Part shown: positions 7,247 through 17,269 of the stretch, one piece after another
Numbering within the stretch: the stretch's first letter is position 1
How the letters are laid out: the number at the start of each line of letters is the position of its first letter
From: Betaproteobacteria bacterium
GTDB lineage: Bacteria > Pseudomonadota > Gammaproteobacteria > Burkholderiales > Ferrovaceae
DNA length: 64,000 nucleotides
Assembly: GCA_028866015.1 (NCBI GenBank)
Contig: JAGWIW010000004.1
Coordinates: forward strand, 1 to 64,000
Direction of reading: 5' to 3'
Program-made: the position numbers and the translations under genes
The notes under the pieces: generated by a model
Seen by the model: only the letters and a program-made list of their open reading frames with translations
Database searches by the model: none
What the model was told of the DNA's origin: nothing

Positions 7247-8323
7247 GTGGACCCCCTTCACCCAAGGACATCCTCATCCCTTTACGCAGGACTCGACCAG
7301 CTTGCCACCGCCGTGGTCGTCCTGGACGATGCACTGCGCGTGCGCTTCCTCAATACGGCAGCGGAAAACTTGCTGGAAACCAGCCGAAAGAACCTGGTGT
7401 CCCATCCCCTTTCCGCCTTGCTTCCCGATGTCGACGCCCTGATGGCCGTGGCCAAGGCTGCCCTTGAACAGAACATGGGGTTCATCGAGCACGAATGGCA
7501 TCTGGTTCGCAAAGGCAGCCCGCCGCTTGCAGTGAGCTGTACCGGGACCCCGTTGCAGGGCCCCGAGTCGGGTTTGCTCCTGGAAATCAGGCCCATCAGC
7601 CAGCGCATCCGCATCGCACGGGAAGAGAAAATCATCGAAGACCAGAAGTTCAATCGTGAACTGGTGCGCAATCTGGCACATGAAATACGCAACCCGCTGG
7701 GTGGCATCCGGGGCGCCGCCCAGCTGCTGGAGCGGGAACTCGACCGTGCGGAACTCAAGGAATACACCCAGGTCATCCGTTCGGAAGCGGACCGGCTGCA
7801 AAACCTCATGGACCGCATGCTGAGCCCCAACCGGCCGCAGCACACCGCCCCCGTCAACATCCACGAAGTGCTGGAACGGGTTCGGAGCGTGATCCTGGCT
7901 GAATACCCCAGCGGCATCGTGATCCGGCGCGATTACGACACCAGCCTGCCCGAAATCATGGGCGATCGCGAACAGCTCATCCAGGCCGTCCTGAACATCG
8001 TGCGCAACGCAGCCCAGGCGTTGCAGGGACAGGGGGAAATCCTGCTTCAAACCCGGGCACTGCGCCAGATCACACTGGCCCGGCGCCGCTACAGGCTCGG
8101 CTTGCAAATTCGCATCGTGGATAACGGCCCGGGCATTCCCGAAGCCCTGCAGGGACGCATTTTTCAGCCCCTGGTTACCGGACGGGAAGGGGGAAGCGGG
8201 TTGGGCCTGATGTTGGCACAAAACTTGATTAGCCAGCATCATGGGATGGTGGAATTCGAAAGCGTGCCGGGTCAAACCTGCTTCAGCCTGATTCTGCCGA
8301 TGCCTGAGACCGAATACACCTGA
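7247..8323 (+). CDS. ntrB: Nitrogen regulation sensor kinase/phosphatase NtrB
   Basis: 358 residues from GTG 7247, which has AGGAG at 7238-7242; an in-frame TTG at 7220 lies in the terminator and is rejected. An N-terminal PAS domain (LDQLATAVVVLDDALRVRFLN) is followed by the H-box NLAHEIRNPLGGIRGAAQLL with H145, N-box NIVRNAAQAL, and G-boxes DNGPGIPE and GGSGLGL. Soluble, with no membrane segment. It phosphorylates or dephosphorylates NtrC according to nitrogen state signalled by PII (glnK at 26.5 kb is a candidate partner). Located directly before ntrC. Confidence 0.95.
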   Translation: MDPLHPRTSSSLYAGLDQLATAVVVLDDALRVRFLNTAAENLLETSRKNLVSHPLSALLPDVDALMAVAKAALEQNMGFIEHEWHLVRKGSPPLAVSCTGTPLQGPESGLLLEIRPISQRIRIAREEKIIEDQKFNRELVRNLAHEIRNPLGGIRGAAQLLERELDRAELKEYTQVIRSEADRLQNLMDRMLSPNRPQHTAPVNIHEVLERVRSVILAEYPSGIVIRRDYDTSLPEIMGDREQLIQAVLNIVRNAAQALQGQGEILLQTRALRQITLARRRYRLGLQIRIVDNGPGIPEALQGRIFQPLVTGREGGSGLGLMLAQNLISQHHGMVEFESVPGQTCFSLILPMPETEYT

Positions 8324-8338
8324 TGACGCCGAGGGGCC

Positions 8339-9760
8339 ATGAGCGCAATGAATTCTGTATGGATTGTTGATGACGACCGTTCCATCCGCTGGGTATTCGA
8401 GAAAGCGCTGACCCGGGAAAACATCCCCTTCCGCTCGTTTTCGTCTGCCCAGGAGGCACTGGCACTGCTCGACAGCGAAACGCCTCAAGTGGTGGTGAGC
8501 GACATCCGGATGCCCGGGGGCTCCGGCTTTGACCTCCTGGACCGCCTCAAAGTACGTCATCCCGACCTTCCGGTCATCATCATGACGGCCTATTCAGACC
8601 TTGAAAGCGCCGTTTCCGCCTTCCAGGGCGGAGCCTACGAATATCTCCCGAAGCCGTTCGACGTGGATCATGCGATCGAATTGGTGCGACGGGCCCTGGA
8701 AGAGCGCATGCGTACCGAAGAAGCGCTGGAAGAAAACCAGGAAGCCCCCGAAATCCTGGGGCAGGCCCCTTCAATGCAGGAAGTTTTCCGGGCCATCGGC
8801 CGCCTGTCGCAGTCCAATGCCACCGTGCTCATCAACGGAGAGTCCGGCACCGGCAAGGAGCTGGTGGCGCGGGCCCTGCATCGTCACAGCAGCCGGGCCG
8901 GAAAGCCGTTCATTGCCATCAACACCGCCGCCATCCCCAAGGAATTGCTGGAATCGGAACTGTTCGGCCACGAGCGCGGCGCGTTCACTGGCGCCAACAC
9001 CCTGCGTCGCGGCCGTTTCGAGCAGGCGGAAGGAGGCACGCTGTTTCTGGATGAAATCGGCGACATGCCGGCGGACCTGCAAACCCGCCTTCTGCGGGTT
9101 CTCTCTGACGGCCAGTTCTACCGGGTTGGCGGACATTCCCCGGTGGCTTCCAAAGTGCGCATCATCGCCGCCACGCATCAGGACCTGGAATCGCGGGTCA
9201 GGGACGGCCTGTTCCGGGAAGACCTGTTTCACCGTCTCAACGTGATCCGCATCCGGCTGCCATCCCTGCGCGAGCGGCGCCAGGACATTCCGTTGCTGGC
9301 GCGTCATTTCCTGCAAAAAAGCGCTCGGGAGCTGCAGGTGGAACCCAAGCGCCTGTCAGAGGCCGCAGTGCGCACGCTGGAAAACCTGGAATGGCGCGGC
9401 AATGTGCGGCAGCTGGAAAACGTGTGCCACTGGCTCACGGTCATGGCACCCGGTGTGAACGTCGACGTGGGAGACCTGCCTGCTGAATTGAAAGGAAGTA
9501 CGGAAACGGCGGCACCGGTACACTGGAAGGCCGCGCTGGAAACAGCGGTGGCCCAGGCATTGGCCCGTGGAGAACACGGCATCCTGGACCGCCTGACCCA
9601 GGATTTCGAGCGTGCGCTCATCACCCAGGCACTTGCCTTCACCCACGGGCGCCGCATCGAAGCGGCCCACCTGCTGGGGTGGGGCCGCAACACACTCACC
9701 CGAAAAATTCAGGAACTGGGGCTGGACGAGCCGGAAAATTCAGCCAACACGGGAGCGTGA
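8339..9760 (+). CDS. ntrC: Nitrogen regulator NtrC, sigma-54 activator
   Basis: 473 residues. Receiver domain with [10 protein letters not shown] (phosphorylated D55), T-loop MTAYSDL and KP; central AAA+ domain with Walker A GESGTGKE, the sigma-54-contacting GAFTGA, Walker [11 protein letters not shown] and [16 protein letters not shown]-terminal Fis-type helix-turn-helix ([20 protein letters not shown]). It activates sigma-54 promoters under nitrogen limitation; the two in this window (glnA and porin-glnK-amtB) are likely targets. ATG 8339 follows GAGGGG; a second ATG three codons on is possible. The last 52 bp overlap the 3' end of xthA on the other strand. Confidence 0.96.
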   Translation: MSAMNSVWIVDDDRSIRWVFEKALTRENIPFRSFSSAQEALALLDSETPQVVVSDIRMPGGSGFDLLDRLKVRHPDLPVIIMTAYSDLESAVSAFQGGAYEYLPKPFDVDHAIELVRRALEERMRTEEALEENQEAPEILGQAPSMQEVFRAIGRLSQSNATVLINGESGTGKELVARALHRHSSRAGKPFIAINTAAIPKELLESELFGHERGAFTGANTLRRGRFEQAEGGTLFLDEIGDMPADLQTRLLRVLSDGQFYRVGGHSPVASKVRIIAATHQDLESRVRDGLFREDLFHRLNVIRIRLPSLRERRQDIPLLARHFLQKSARELQVEPKRLSEAAVRTLENLEWRGNVRQLENVCHWLTVMAPGVNVDVGDLPAELKGSTETAAPVHWKAALETAVAQALARGEHGILDRLTQDFERALITQALAFTHGRRIEAAHLLGWGRNTLTRKIQELGLDEPENSANTGA

Positions 9761-10494
9761 TCGGATGGCCGTTCGGCAGCACGCGGCAACTTGTCTATGG
9801 TGCAGGCCGTGCACAGGGGCCGGAGCGCTTCACTGACAAGGATATGATCGATGCGCAACCCCATGTCCCGCTTGAAGGCATTCACGCGGTAATGCCACCA
9901 GCTGTAGGAGCGCTCGGCCTGCTCGAACAGGCGAAAGCTGTCCAGCAACCCCACTGACAGCAAAGCGTCGAAAGCAGCGCGCTCCGGGTCGCTGCACAGC
10001 ACTTCCCCTCTCCAGGCCACCGGGTCGTATACATCACGATCTTCTGGCGCCACGTTGAAATCCCCGGCCACCACCAGCTTGGGATACTGCCGCAGCGCCG
10101 CAGCGAGGTACTCGCGCAGTGCGCCGAACCAGCGCAACTTGTAGGCATATTTGTCCGAAGTCAGGGATTCGCCGTTGGGGCAATACACCGAAATCACCCG
10201 GGTATCCCCATAGGTGGCGGCAATCACCCGTTGCTGCACATCTTCGAATCCCGGCATGCCTGCCAGCGGATCGGTGCCCGGAGTCCGGCTGAGCAGCGCC
10301 ACCCCGTTGTAGGTCTTCTGGCCGGCCACCAGGGCCTGATAACCCGCTTCCTCGACAGCGGCCAGAGGAAAGCGATCGGCTTCGCACTTGAGTTCCTGCA
10401 GGCACAGCACTTCGGGGCGGTGCTCCTGCAGCCAGGAGAGCACCTGGTCCAGACGCACCTTGATGGAATTCACGTTCCAGGTGGCGATTTTCAT
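9709..10494 (-). CDS. xthA: Exodeoxyribonuclease III (AP endonuclease)
   Basis: 261 residues. EEP-fold nuclease: MKIATWNVNSIKVRL, LCLQELKCE (metal-binding Glu), GVALLSR, VYCPNGES, VVAGDFNVAPEDRDVYDP, RIDHILVS and the catalytic SDHAPV. Removes nucleotides 3'-5' and cuts at abasic sites in base excision repair. The start is placed at ATG 10494 because MKIATWN is the conserved N-terminus; in-frame TTG and ATG codons at 10509 and 10500 are possible. The tail SGSSSPSS is encoded over the end of ntrC. It follows phrB with almost no gap, forming a small DNA-repair pair. Confidence 0.94.
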   Translation of the reverse strand: MKIATWNVNSIKVRLDQVLSWLQEHRPEVLCLQELKCEADRFPLAAVEEAGYQALVAGQKTYNGVALLSRTPGTDPLAGMPGFEDVQQRVIAATYGDTRVISVYCPNGESLTSDKYAYKLRWFGALREYLAAALRQYPKLVVAGDFNVAPEDRDVYDPVAWRGEVLCSDPERAAFDALLSVGLLDSFRLFEQAERSYSWWHYRVNAFKRDMGLRIDHILVSEALRPLCTACTIDKLPRAAERPSDHAPVLAEFSGSSSPSS

Positions 10495-10505
10495 GTTCAT
10501 GGATT

Positions 10506-11936
10506 TCAACGTTGGTAGCGCTTGAGGGTTTTTTCCCGGGCCACGGCATGATCCACGACGGGGGCCGGGTAATCCCGTCCAATGATACAGCCTGCGGCCT
10601 GCTGCTCCAGAGGAGAAAGCTTCCAGGGCTCATGGATGAAAGGCACGGGCACCCGGGCCAGTTCCGGCACATAACGGCGGACAAATTGCCCATCGGGATC
10701 AAACCGTTCGCCCTGGGCCACCGGATTGAAAATCCGGAACCAGGGCTGTGCATCGCACCCCGTGGAAGCGGACCACTGCCATCCGCCATTGTTGGCCGCC
10801 AGGTCGTAGTCGTTCAGATGCTCGGCAAAATGACGTTCACCCCAGCGCCAGTCCACACCCAGATCTTTCACGAGGAAGGAGGCCGTGATCATGCGCAGCC
10901 GATTGTGCATGTAGCCCGTTGCCTGCAGCTGACGCATGCCGGCATCGACGATGGGATAACCGGTACACCCTTCCTGCCAGGCACGGAAGTGGTCCGGGTC
11001 GTTGTCAAAAACCAGCCGGTCATATTCCGCTCGGAAAGCCCGGGTGGTGACCCGGGGAAAATTGGCCAGAATGGAAAAATAGAATTCGCGCCAGATCAGC
11101 TCATTCAGCCAGGCCTGGGCACCCGGGCTGCCATCGGCCATGGCCAGGCGCACCAGCTCGCGGATGGAAACCGTACCAAAACGCAGATGCACCGACAGAT
11201 AGGACACCCCGCGCTTGCCGGGATAATCCCTCAGGCGCTGGTATTGCCCCAGTCGCGGCAGGAAATCGGCCAGCAAGCGGCGCGCCCCTTCCATTCCGGG
11301 ACAAATGCCCAGCTCCAGCAAATTGGTGGGTTGAAACCCGAGCGACTCCAGGGTAGGCCAGGGCTGCCCTCCTTCCGCACGGGCGAGCGATTCAAAGCGC
11401 AGGGGCCAGGGAACTGACAGGCCCTCCGTGAAAGCCCGCAACCACGCATTGCGATAGGGGGTGAACACCACGTAAGGTTTACCCCCCTGGGTCAGCAATT
11501 CCCGGCATTCAAAAATCACCTGATCCTTGTGGGCATGAAACGAGATGCCCCGTGCCGCCAGGGTGGTCGCCACCGCCTCGTCCCGGGCCACGGCCTCCGG
11601 CTCATAATCCCGGTTTGTATGGACAGCGCGCACCCCGAGACGGAACGCCAGTTCGGGTATGCACTGCCGGGCATCTCCGTGCAGCACGATCAGCCCGCCA
11701 CCTCGGTCTTCCAGCGACGAGCGGAGCGATTGCACGCTATGCCAGATGAACTCCACCCGGCGGTCTGCGCGCCCGGGCAGGCCCGCGAGAATGGCGGTAT
11801 CGAAAACAAACACGCAATAGACCGGTGCATGCGCGGCCAAAGCCCGGGACAGCCCCGCGTTATCCTCATCACGCAGATCGCGCCGGAACCAGAACAAGGC
11901 CGGGCCTGTGGTGTTGCCAGAAACTGTTTTCGCCAT
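10506..11936 (-). CDS. phrB: Deoxyribodipyrimidine photolyase
   Basis: 476 residues, class I CPD photolyase. N-terminal antenna-binding Rossmann domain ([15 protein letters not shown]) and a helical FAD domain with [61 protein letters not shown] and [24 protein letters not shown]. It repairs UV-induced cyclobutane dimers using light. Divergent from algH across 55 bp; CATACT on the minus strand 7 bases before its ATG could be an extended -10 (TGG-CATACT), and no Shine-Dalgarno is visible. Confidence 0.95.
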   Translation of the reverse strand: MAKTVSGNTTGPALFWFRRDLRDEDNAGLSRALAAHAPVYCVFVFDTAILAGLPGRADRRVEFIWHSVQSLRSSLEDRGGGLIVLHGDARQCIPELAFRLGVRAVHTNRDYEPEAVARDEAVATTLAARGISFHAHKDQVIFECRELLTQGGKPYVVFTPYRNAWLRAFTEGLSVPWPLRFESLARAEGGQPWPTLESLGFQPTNLLELGICPGMEGARRLLADFLPRLGQYQRLRDYPGKRGVSYLSVHLRFGTVSIRELVRLAMADGSPGAQAWLNELIWREFYFSILANFPRVTTRAFRAEYDRLVFDNDPDHFRAWQEGCTGYPIVDAGMRQLQATGYMHNRLRMITASFLVKDLGVDWRWGERHFAEHLNDYDLAANNGGWQWSASTGCDAQPWFRIFNPVAQGERFDPDGQFVRRYVPELARVPVPFIHEPWKLSPLEQQAAGCIIGRDYPAPVVDHAVAREKTLKRYQR

Positions 11937-11976
11937 GGCACATAGTATGCCATCCGGCCGTCAGCACTCCGGAATA

Positions 11977-11985
11977 TGCGATAAT
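11977..11985 (+). promoter_or_regulatory. Extended -10 promoter of algH-ruvX-pyrB-pyrC'
   Basis: TG-C-GATAAT matches the extended -10 form TGnTATAAT at all but one position. Six bases then separate it from the algH ATG, so transcription should begin at the start codon. No -35 match and no Shine-Dalgarno are evident. Confidence 0.5.
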
Positions 11986-11991
11986 CCGGGC

Positions 11992-12552
11992 ATGGGTTCC
12001 GTCAACCTCACGAATCATTTTCTGATCGCCATGCCGGCGCTCCAGGACTCGAATTTTTCCGGAACGATCGCCTACATCTGCCGCCACGACGAGAACGGCG
12101 CGCTGGGCCTGGTCGTCAACCGACCCATGAACATGACGCTGGGCTCCCTTTTCGAGCAGATCGAAATCCCCCTGGAAAGCGAATCCCTGTCGGCACGGCC
12201 GGTGTATCTGGGCGGACCGGTGCAGACCGATCGCGGTTTTGTCCTGCATTCCCCGCTCGGCAACTGGCGCTCCACCCTGCGGGTGAGCGATAACGTGGGC
12301 CTGACCACTTCACGGGACATTCTGGAAGACATGGGACGCGGTCAGGTGCCCCCCCAGCTGTTCGTCTCCCTTGGCTACGCCGGCTGGGGTGCCGGACAGC
12401 TGGAAGAGGAAATCAAGCTCAACAGCTGGCTGACCGTGGAAGCCCGGATGGATGTGGTGTTCGACCTGCCTGCCGAAGCCCGGCTACCTGCCGCTTTGCA
12501 TATTCTGGGCATCGATCCTGCCTTTCTTTCCGACGAAGCGGGACATGCCTGA
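11992..12552 (+). CDS. algH: UPF0301/AlgH (YqgE) family protein
   Basis: 186 residues. Typical YqgE/AlgH sequence: [20 protein letters not shown] at the start, [30 protein letters not shown], and a C-terminal W-rich region ([20 protein letters not shown]). Function is not established; the name comes from an alginate phenotype in Pseudomonas. The ATG at 11992 starts the conserved N-terminus. It overlaps ruvX by 8 bp, the usual yqgE-yqgF order, and heads the pyrimidine operon. The promoter position suggests a leaderless message. Confidence 0.92.
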   Translation: MGSVNLTNHFLIAMPALQDSNFSGTIAYICRHDENGALGLVVNRPMNMTLGSLFEQIEIPLESESLSARPVYLGGPVQTDRGFVLHSPLGNWRSTLRVSDNVGLTTSRDILEDMGRGQVPPQLFVSLGYAGWGAGQLEEEIKLNSWLTVEARMDVVFDLPAEARLPAALHILGIDPAFLSDEAGHA

Positions 12553-12970
12553 GGCGGGCACGGTGCTGGCTTTCGATTTTGGCCTCAAGCATACCGGCGT
12601 CGCCCTGGGCGAACTGGGGAGCGGCCTGTGCCGCCCCCTGGCAACCATTCATTGCGCAAGCCGCGCTGACCGCTGGAAGGCTGTCGAGCGCCTGATGAAG
12701 GAATGGGAACCGGTTCGCCTGGTGGTGGGTTTGCCTCTCGACGCCGACGGCAATGAACAGGAAACCACGCGGCAATGCCGGAACTTTGCCACCGAACTGG
12801 AGTCCAGGACAGGATTGCCCACAGCCCTGGTGGATGAACGCTATACGTCCCTGGAAGCCGATGCCGCCCTGCGGGAACAAGGTTACACCCAACAGCAGCG
12901 CGCCGAAGCGGAGCATGCCGAAGCGGCCGCGCTGATTCTTCGAAGCTATCTGGAGTCCAGAGCCCCATGA
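12545..12970 (+). CDS. ruvX: Putative pre-16S rRNA nuclease / Holliday junction resolvase homolog (YqgF)
   Basis: 141 residues with an RNase-H-like fold: [16 protein letters not shown] (first catalytic Asp), [16 protein letters not shown], and [11 protein letters not shown]. YqgF family members mature the 5' end of 16S rRNA in E. coli; resolvase activity has also been proposed. The start overlaps the algH stop by 8 bp and the stop overlaps the pyrB ATG, so the genes are translationally coupled. Confidence 0.93.
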   Translation: MPEAGTVLAFDFGLKHTGVALGELGSGLCRPLATIHCASRADRWKAVERLMKEWEPVRLVVGLPLDADGNEQETTRQCRNFATELESRTGLPTALVDERYTSLEADAALREQGYTQQQRAEAEHAEAAALILRSYLESRAP

Positions 12971-13935
12971 AAGGCAACCCTCAACTGAGCCCTGACGGTA
13001 AGCTGCAGCATCTGCTCACCATCGAAGGGCTGCCACCGTCGATTTTGTTCCATATCCTGGACACGGCTGGCAATTTCGAACATGTCGCCCAGCAGGAAAT
13101 CAAGAAAGTACCCCACCTGCAAGGCAAGTCGGTGTTCAACCTGTTTTTTGAAGCATCCACGCGGACCCGCACCACTTTTGAAATTGCCGCCAAAAGACTG
13201 TCGGCGGACGTGATCAACCTCAACGTCAGCGCCTCAAGTCAAAGCAAAGGCGAAACCCTGCTCGATACGGTGGACAACCTTTCGGCAATGCAAGCCGACA
13301 TGTTCGTGGTCCGTCATGCCGAAAGCGGGGCCGCACACCTGATCGCCAACCATGTGGCTCCCGGCATTCACGTGATCAACGCCGGGGACGGCCGCCACGC
13401 CCACCCGACCCAGGCACTTCTGGACATGTACACCATCCGCCACTTCAAGCGGCGTTTTGAGAACCTGCGCGTGGCCATTGTGGGAGACGTGCTGCACTCG
13501 CGCGTGGCACGTTCCCAGATTCATGCCCTGACCACCCTTCGGGTACCCGAAGTACGCGTCATCGGCCCCAAGACGTTGATTCCCAGGGATGTGGAAAAGC
13601 TTGGTGTGCGCGTATACCACGACATGGTCCAGGGTCTCAAGGATGTGGACGTGGTGATCATGCTGCGTCTGCAGAACGAACGAATGAACGGCGCCCTGCT
13701 GCCCAGCCGTGACGAGTACTTCAAGTACTACGGCCTGACGCCGACCAAGCTGTCCCGCGCAAAGCCGGACGCCATCGTAATGCATCCCGGCCCCATGAAC
13801 CGGGGCGTGGAAATTGATTCGGAAGTGGCCGACGGCGTCCAGTCTGTCATCCTGAAGCAAGTCACTTTCGGCATTGCGGTGCGCATGGCCGTCATGTCCA
13901 TTCTGGCCGGAGAACGAGGCGGAAACTTTTCATGA
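12967..13935 (+). CDS. pyrB: Aspartate carbamoyltransferase, catalytic chain
   Basis: 322 residues. Condenses aspartate and carbamoyl phosphate, the first committed step of pyrimidine synthesis. Motifs: [13 protein letters not shown] (carbamoyl-phosphate site), SSQSKGE, the HPTQALLD loop, [11 protein letters not shown] and [10 protein letters not shown]. Paired with a degenerate dihydroorotase homolog directly downstream (ATGA overlap), as in the Pseudomonas-type class A ATCase where PyrB and PyrC' form a dodecamer. The attenuation/uptake regulator pyrR that often lies between ruvX and pyrB in related bacteria is absent; ruvX and pyrB overlap. Confidence 0.96.
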   Translation: MKGNPQLSPDGKLQHLLTIEGLPPSILFHILDTAGNFEHVAQQEIKKVPHLQGKSVFNLFFEASTRTRTTFEIAAKRLSADVINLNVSASSQSKGETLLDTVDNLSAMQADMFVVRHAESGAAHLIANHVAPGIHVINAGDGRHAHPTQALLDMYTIRHFKRRFENLRVAIVGDVLHSRVARSQIHALTTLRVPEVRVIGPKTLIPRDVEKLGVRVYHDMVQGLKDVDVVIMLRLQNERMNGALLPSRDEYFKYYGLTPTKLSRAKPDAIVMHPGPMNRGVEIDSEVADGVQSVILKQVTFGIAVRMAVMSILAGERGGNFS

Positions 13936-15215
13936 AAATCCAGATCAGCAACGGACGCGTCATCAACCCTTCCAGTGGCCTGGACGAAGTCCTGGATGTT
14001 TTCATTGCCGCAGGAAAAATCGTGGGGCTGGGCCAGGGTCCGGCCGGATTCGCTCCCAACCGGGTGATCGATGCGCGCAACAAGATCGTCATGCCAGGCC
14101 TGGTGGATCTCGCGGCGCGTCTGCGCGAACCGGGTTACGAATACCTGGCCACGCTTGAAAGCGAGATGTTTGCAGCCACCGTAGGTGGAATCACCAGCAT
14201 GGCCTGCCCTCCGGACACGGATCCCCCCCTGGACGAACCCGGCCTGGTGGAAATGCTCAAGCACCGTGCCAAGGGACGCAACCAGACCAACGTCCACCCC
14301 ATCGGCGCGCTCACCCAGCAATTGCAGGGGACCCGCCTCACGGAAATGGGCGAACTGAGGGATGCTGGCTGCGTGGCCTTCTCCCAGGCCAATATCCCCC
14401 TCATGGACACCCAGGTGCTGGCCCGTGCCCTGGACTATGCATCCACCTTCGGCTTTACCGTGTGGCTGCAGCCACAGGACGGTCACCTGGCTCGTGGCGG
14501 AGTGGCCCACGACGGCGAAGTCGCTGCACGCCTCGGGCTGCCCACCATTCCTGATTGCGCCGAAACCATCGCCATTTCCACCATCCTGCACCTGGTGCGG
14601 CACACGCGTGCCCGCGTCCACTTGTGCCGCCTGTCGAGTGCCGCAGGGCTCGACCTGGTGCGGGCAGCCAAGGCTGAAGGATTGCCGGTGACTTGCGACA
14701 TCTCCATCAACCACCTTCACCTGTCTGAGCACGACATCGGCTTTTTCAATCCCCATTGCCGCCTGGACCCGCCCCTGCGCAGCCTGCGCGACCGTGACGC
14801 CTTGCGTGCCGGCCTTGCGGACGGCACCGTGGATGCCCTGGTGTCTGACCATTCTCCGGTGGATGCGCAGTCCAAGCAGGTTCCCTTTGAAGCGGCGGAA
14901 GCCGGCGCCACCGGCGTTGAACTGTTGCTCCCGCTGACCCTGCAATGGGCCAGGCAAGACAGCATTCCCCTGGTGCGAGCCCTGTCCCGAATCACGGCCG
15001 ACCCCTCCCGCATCCTGGGAGTGCAGGCAGGCCAGATCGCGCCGGGAAGCACCGCCGACCTCTGCATTTTCAATCCCGACCAGGAATGGGTTGTCACGCC
15101 GCAAGCGCTCAAAAGCCAAGGCAAGAACACCCCCTTCCTCAACCTGCCCTTGCTGGGCAGGGTGTCGCACACCGTCGTGGGCGGCTTCCTGATTTACGAA
15201 GACGCCCGCGCCTGA
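13932..15215 (+). CDS. pyrX: Inactive dihydroorotase-like subunit PyrC'
   Basis: 427 residues, dihydroorotase/amidohydrolase fold. The metal-binding H-x-H that follows strand 1 in active enzymes (D-x-H-x-H-x-R-x-P-G) reads D59-L-A61-A-R63-L-R-E-P-G here, so both His ligands are missing. Other zinc positions also look lost ([10 protein letters not shown] and LCRLSSAAG where His-containing motifs are expected), while SDHSP near the C-terminus is kept. It is therefore predicted to be a structural partner of PyrB, with true dihydroorotase encoded elsewhere. pyrX is an alternative name for pyrC'. Confidence 0.88.
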   Translation: MKIQISNGRVINPSSGLDEVLDVFIAAGKIVGLGQGPAGFAPNRVIDARNKIVMPGLVDLAARLREPGYEYLATLESEMFAATVGGITSMACPPDTDPPLDEPGLVEMLKHRAKGRNQTNVHPIGALTQQLQGTRLTEMGELRDAGCVAFSQANIPLMDTQVLARALDYASTFGFTVWLQPQDGHLARGGVAHDGEVAARLGLPTIPDCAETIAISTILHLVRHTRARVHLCRLSSAAGLDLVRAAKAEGLPVTCDISINHLHLSEHDIGFFNPHCRLDPPLRSLRDRDALRAGLADGTVDALVSDHSPVDAQSKQVPFEAAEAGATGVELLLPLTLQWARQDSIPLVRALSRITADPSRILGVQAGQIAPGSTADLCIFNPDQEWVVTPQALKSQGKNTPFLNLPLLGRVSHTVVGGFLIYEDARA

Positions 15216-15226
15216 GGACAAAGACC

Positions 15227-17269
15227 ATGAATCCCCTGCTCGATTTTTCGGGCCTTCCGCGCTTTGCGGACATCAGCCCCGAACACGTGGGTCCCGCCGT
15301 GGATACCCTCATCGAAGAAAACAACCGTATCCTGGAATCGGTTCTGGCACAGGCTGCCACACCGACCTGGGAGCGTTTCGTGGCCCCGCTGGAAGATGCC
15401 AACGAACGCCTGTCGCGCGCCTGGGGCCAGGTTTCGCATCTCAATGCCGTGGTCAATACGCCCACCCTGCGCGATGCGTACAATGCCAATCTGCCCAAGA
15501 TCACCCAGTACTGGGCAGGGCTTGCGCAAAATGAACGTTTGCATGCCGGCTACAAGGCCCTGCACGCCAGCACCGAATTCAAAACGCTTTCGCCGGCGCG
15601 GCAGCGCATCGTGGAAAACGAATTGCGCGATTTCCGGCTGGGTGGCGCCGAACTTCCTCCCGAACAAAAATCACGCTTTCTGGAAATCCAGGAGGAGATG
15701 GCTGCCATCGGAGCCCGCTTCGAGCAGAATCTGCTCGATGCCACCAACGGCTTCGGACACACGGTGCAGGACCCGGCCGAACTGGCCGGCCTGCCTGAGG
15801 ACGTGATTGAAGCGGCGCGTGAGGCGGCGGCCAGCGAAGGGAACACCGGCTGGAAACTGACCCTGCATGCCCCGTGCTACCTGCCGGTCATGCAATATGC
15901 CGAATCACGTACCCTGCGCGAACTCATGTACCGCGCCTACGCCACGCGGGCCTCCGAATTCGGACCGGCCGACTGGGACAACACGGCCCCGATCCGCAAC
16001 CTGCTGGACTTGCGGGCCGAAGAAGCGGCCCTGCTGGGCTTTGGCAATTTTGCCCAGCTGTCGCTCGAACCCAAAATGGCCGAATCGCCCGCAACGGTCC
16101 TGAATTTCCTGCGCGACCTGGCCGCCCGTGCCAAACCTTATGCCCAGCGCGACCGGGATGCCCTGATGGCTTTTGCCCAGGATGAACTTGGGCTGTCGCA
16201 CCTGGCCCCCTGGGATGTGGCGTTCGTTTCCGAAAAACTGCGGGTCCAGCGTTATGCGTTTTCTGACCTGGAAGTGAAGCAGTATTTCCCGGAAGAACAG
16301 GTGCTGGAAGGGCTGTTCGACGTCATCCGGCGACTGTACGGACTGACGGTGCGACCGGCCGAGGCCCCCACCTGGCACAAGGACGCCCGCTTCTACGAAC
16401 TGCGGGACGACACCCAGACTCTGGTTGGCCAGTTTTACCTGGACCTCTATGCACGCCCGGGAAAACGCGGTGGCGCCTGGATGGACGATGCCATCACCCG
16501 GCGCCGGGTAGGCCACCGGATCCAGCCTCCCGTGGCTTACCTGACCTGCAACTTTTCAGCGCCGGTCGGCGGAAAGCCGGCCACCTTTACCCATGATGAA
16601 GTCATCACGCTGTTTCACGAATTTGGCCACGGACTGCACCATCTGCTCACCCAGATGGAAGACCTGCCCATTTCAGGCATCAATGGCGTTGAGTGGGATG
16701 CGGTGGAGCTGCCCAGCCAGTTCATGGAAAATTTCTGCTGGGAATGGGATGTGCTGTCGCAGATGACCCGCCATGTGGAGAGCGGAGAGCCCCTGCCGCG
16801 TGCATTGTTCGAACGCATGACCTCGGCCCGCCATTTCCAGAGCGGCATGCAGACGGTGCGTCAGATCGAGTTTGCCCTGTTTGACATGGAACTGCATGCC
16901 GGTCCGGGCAGCGGAGAAGACCCGCTCTCCCTGCTGGAACGCATCCGCGATGAGGTGGCTGTGGTCCGACCCCCCGACTGGCACCGCTTCCCGAACAGCT
17001 TCTCGCACATTTTTGCCGGTGGCTACGCCGCTGGCTATTACAGCTACAAATGGGCCGAAGTTCTTTCTGCCGATGCCTACAGCCTGTTCGAGGAAAACGG
17101 CATTTTTGACGCCCAAACCGGTGAACGTTTCCGCCACGAAATACTGGCCCGGGGGGGCAGCCGGCCTGCGCTGGAGTCCTTCGTGGCCTTCAGGGGGAGG
17201 GCGCCTGCCATTGATGCGCTGCTACGCCACCATGGCATGTCCGCAGCAACCACGGCAGCCGCTCACTGA
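15227..17269 (+). CDS. prlC: Oligopeptidase A (M3 family metallopeptidase)
   Basis: 680 residues. Zinc motif HEFGH at residues 464-468 with the downstream Glu region (NGVEWDAVELPSQFMENF) and the M3 substrate motif FAGGYAAGYYSYKWAEVLSAD. Cytoplasmic; degrades short peptides including cleaved signal peptides. The ATG 15227 starts the conserved NPLLDFSGLPRF; a longer in-frame reading lies inside pyrC' in another frame and is rejected. It lies 11 bp after pyrC' and may be co-transcribed. It converges on the TonB-like gene with a 7-bp overlap. Confidence 0.95.
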   Translation: MNPLLDFSGLPRFADISPEHVGPAVDTLIEENNRILESVLAQAATPTWERFVAPLEDANERLSRAWGQVSHLNAVVNTPTLRDAYNANLPKITQYWAGLAQNERLHAGYKALHASTEFKTLSPARQRIVENELRDFRLGGAELPPEQKSRFLEIQEEMAAIGARFEQNLLDATNGFGHTVQDPAELAGLPEDVIEAAREAAASEGNTGWKLTLHAPCYLPVMQYAESRTLRELMYRAYATRASEFGPADWDNTAPIRNLLDLRAEEAALLGFGNFAQLSLEPKMAESPATVLNFLRDLAARAKPYAQRDRDALMAFAQDELGLSHLAPWDVAFVSEKLRVQRYAFSDLEVKQYFPEEQVLEGLFDVIRRLYGLTVRPAEAPTWHKDARFYELRDDTQTLVGQFYLDLYARPGKRGGAWMDDAITRRRVGHRIQPPVAYLTCNFSAPVGGKPATFTHDEVITLFHEFGHGLHHLLTQMEDLPISGINGVEWDAVELPSQFMENFCWEWDVLSQMTRHVESGEPLPRALFERMTSARHFQSGMQTVRQIEFALFDMELHAGPGSGEDPLSLLERIRDEVAVVRPPDWHRFPNSFSHIFAGGYAAGYYSYKWAEVLSADAYSLFEENGIFDAQTGERFRHEILARGGSRPALESFVAFRGRAPAIDALLRHHGMSAATTAAAH

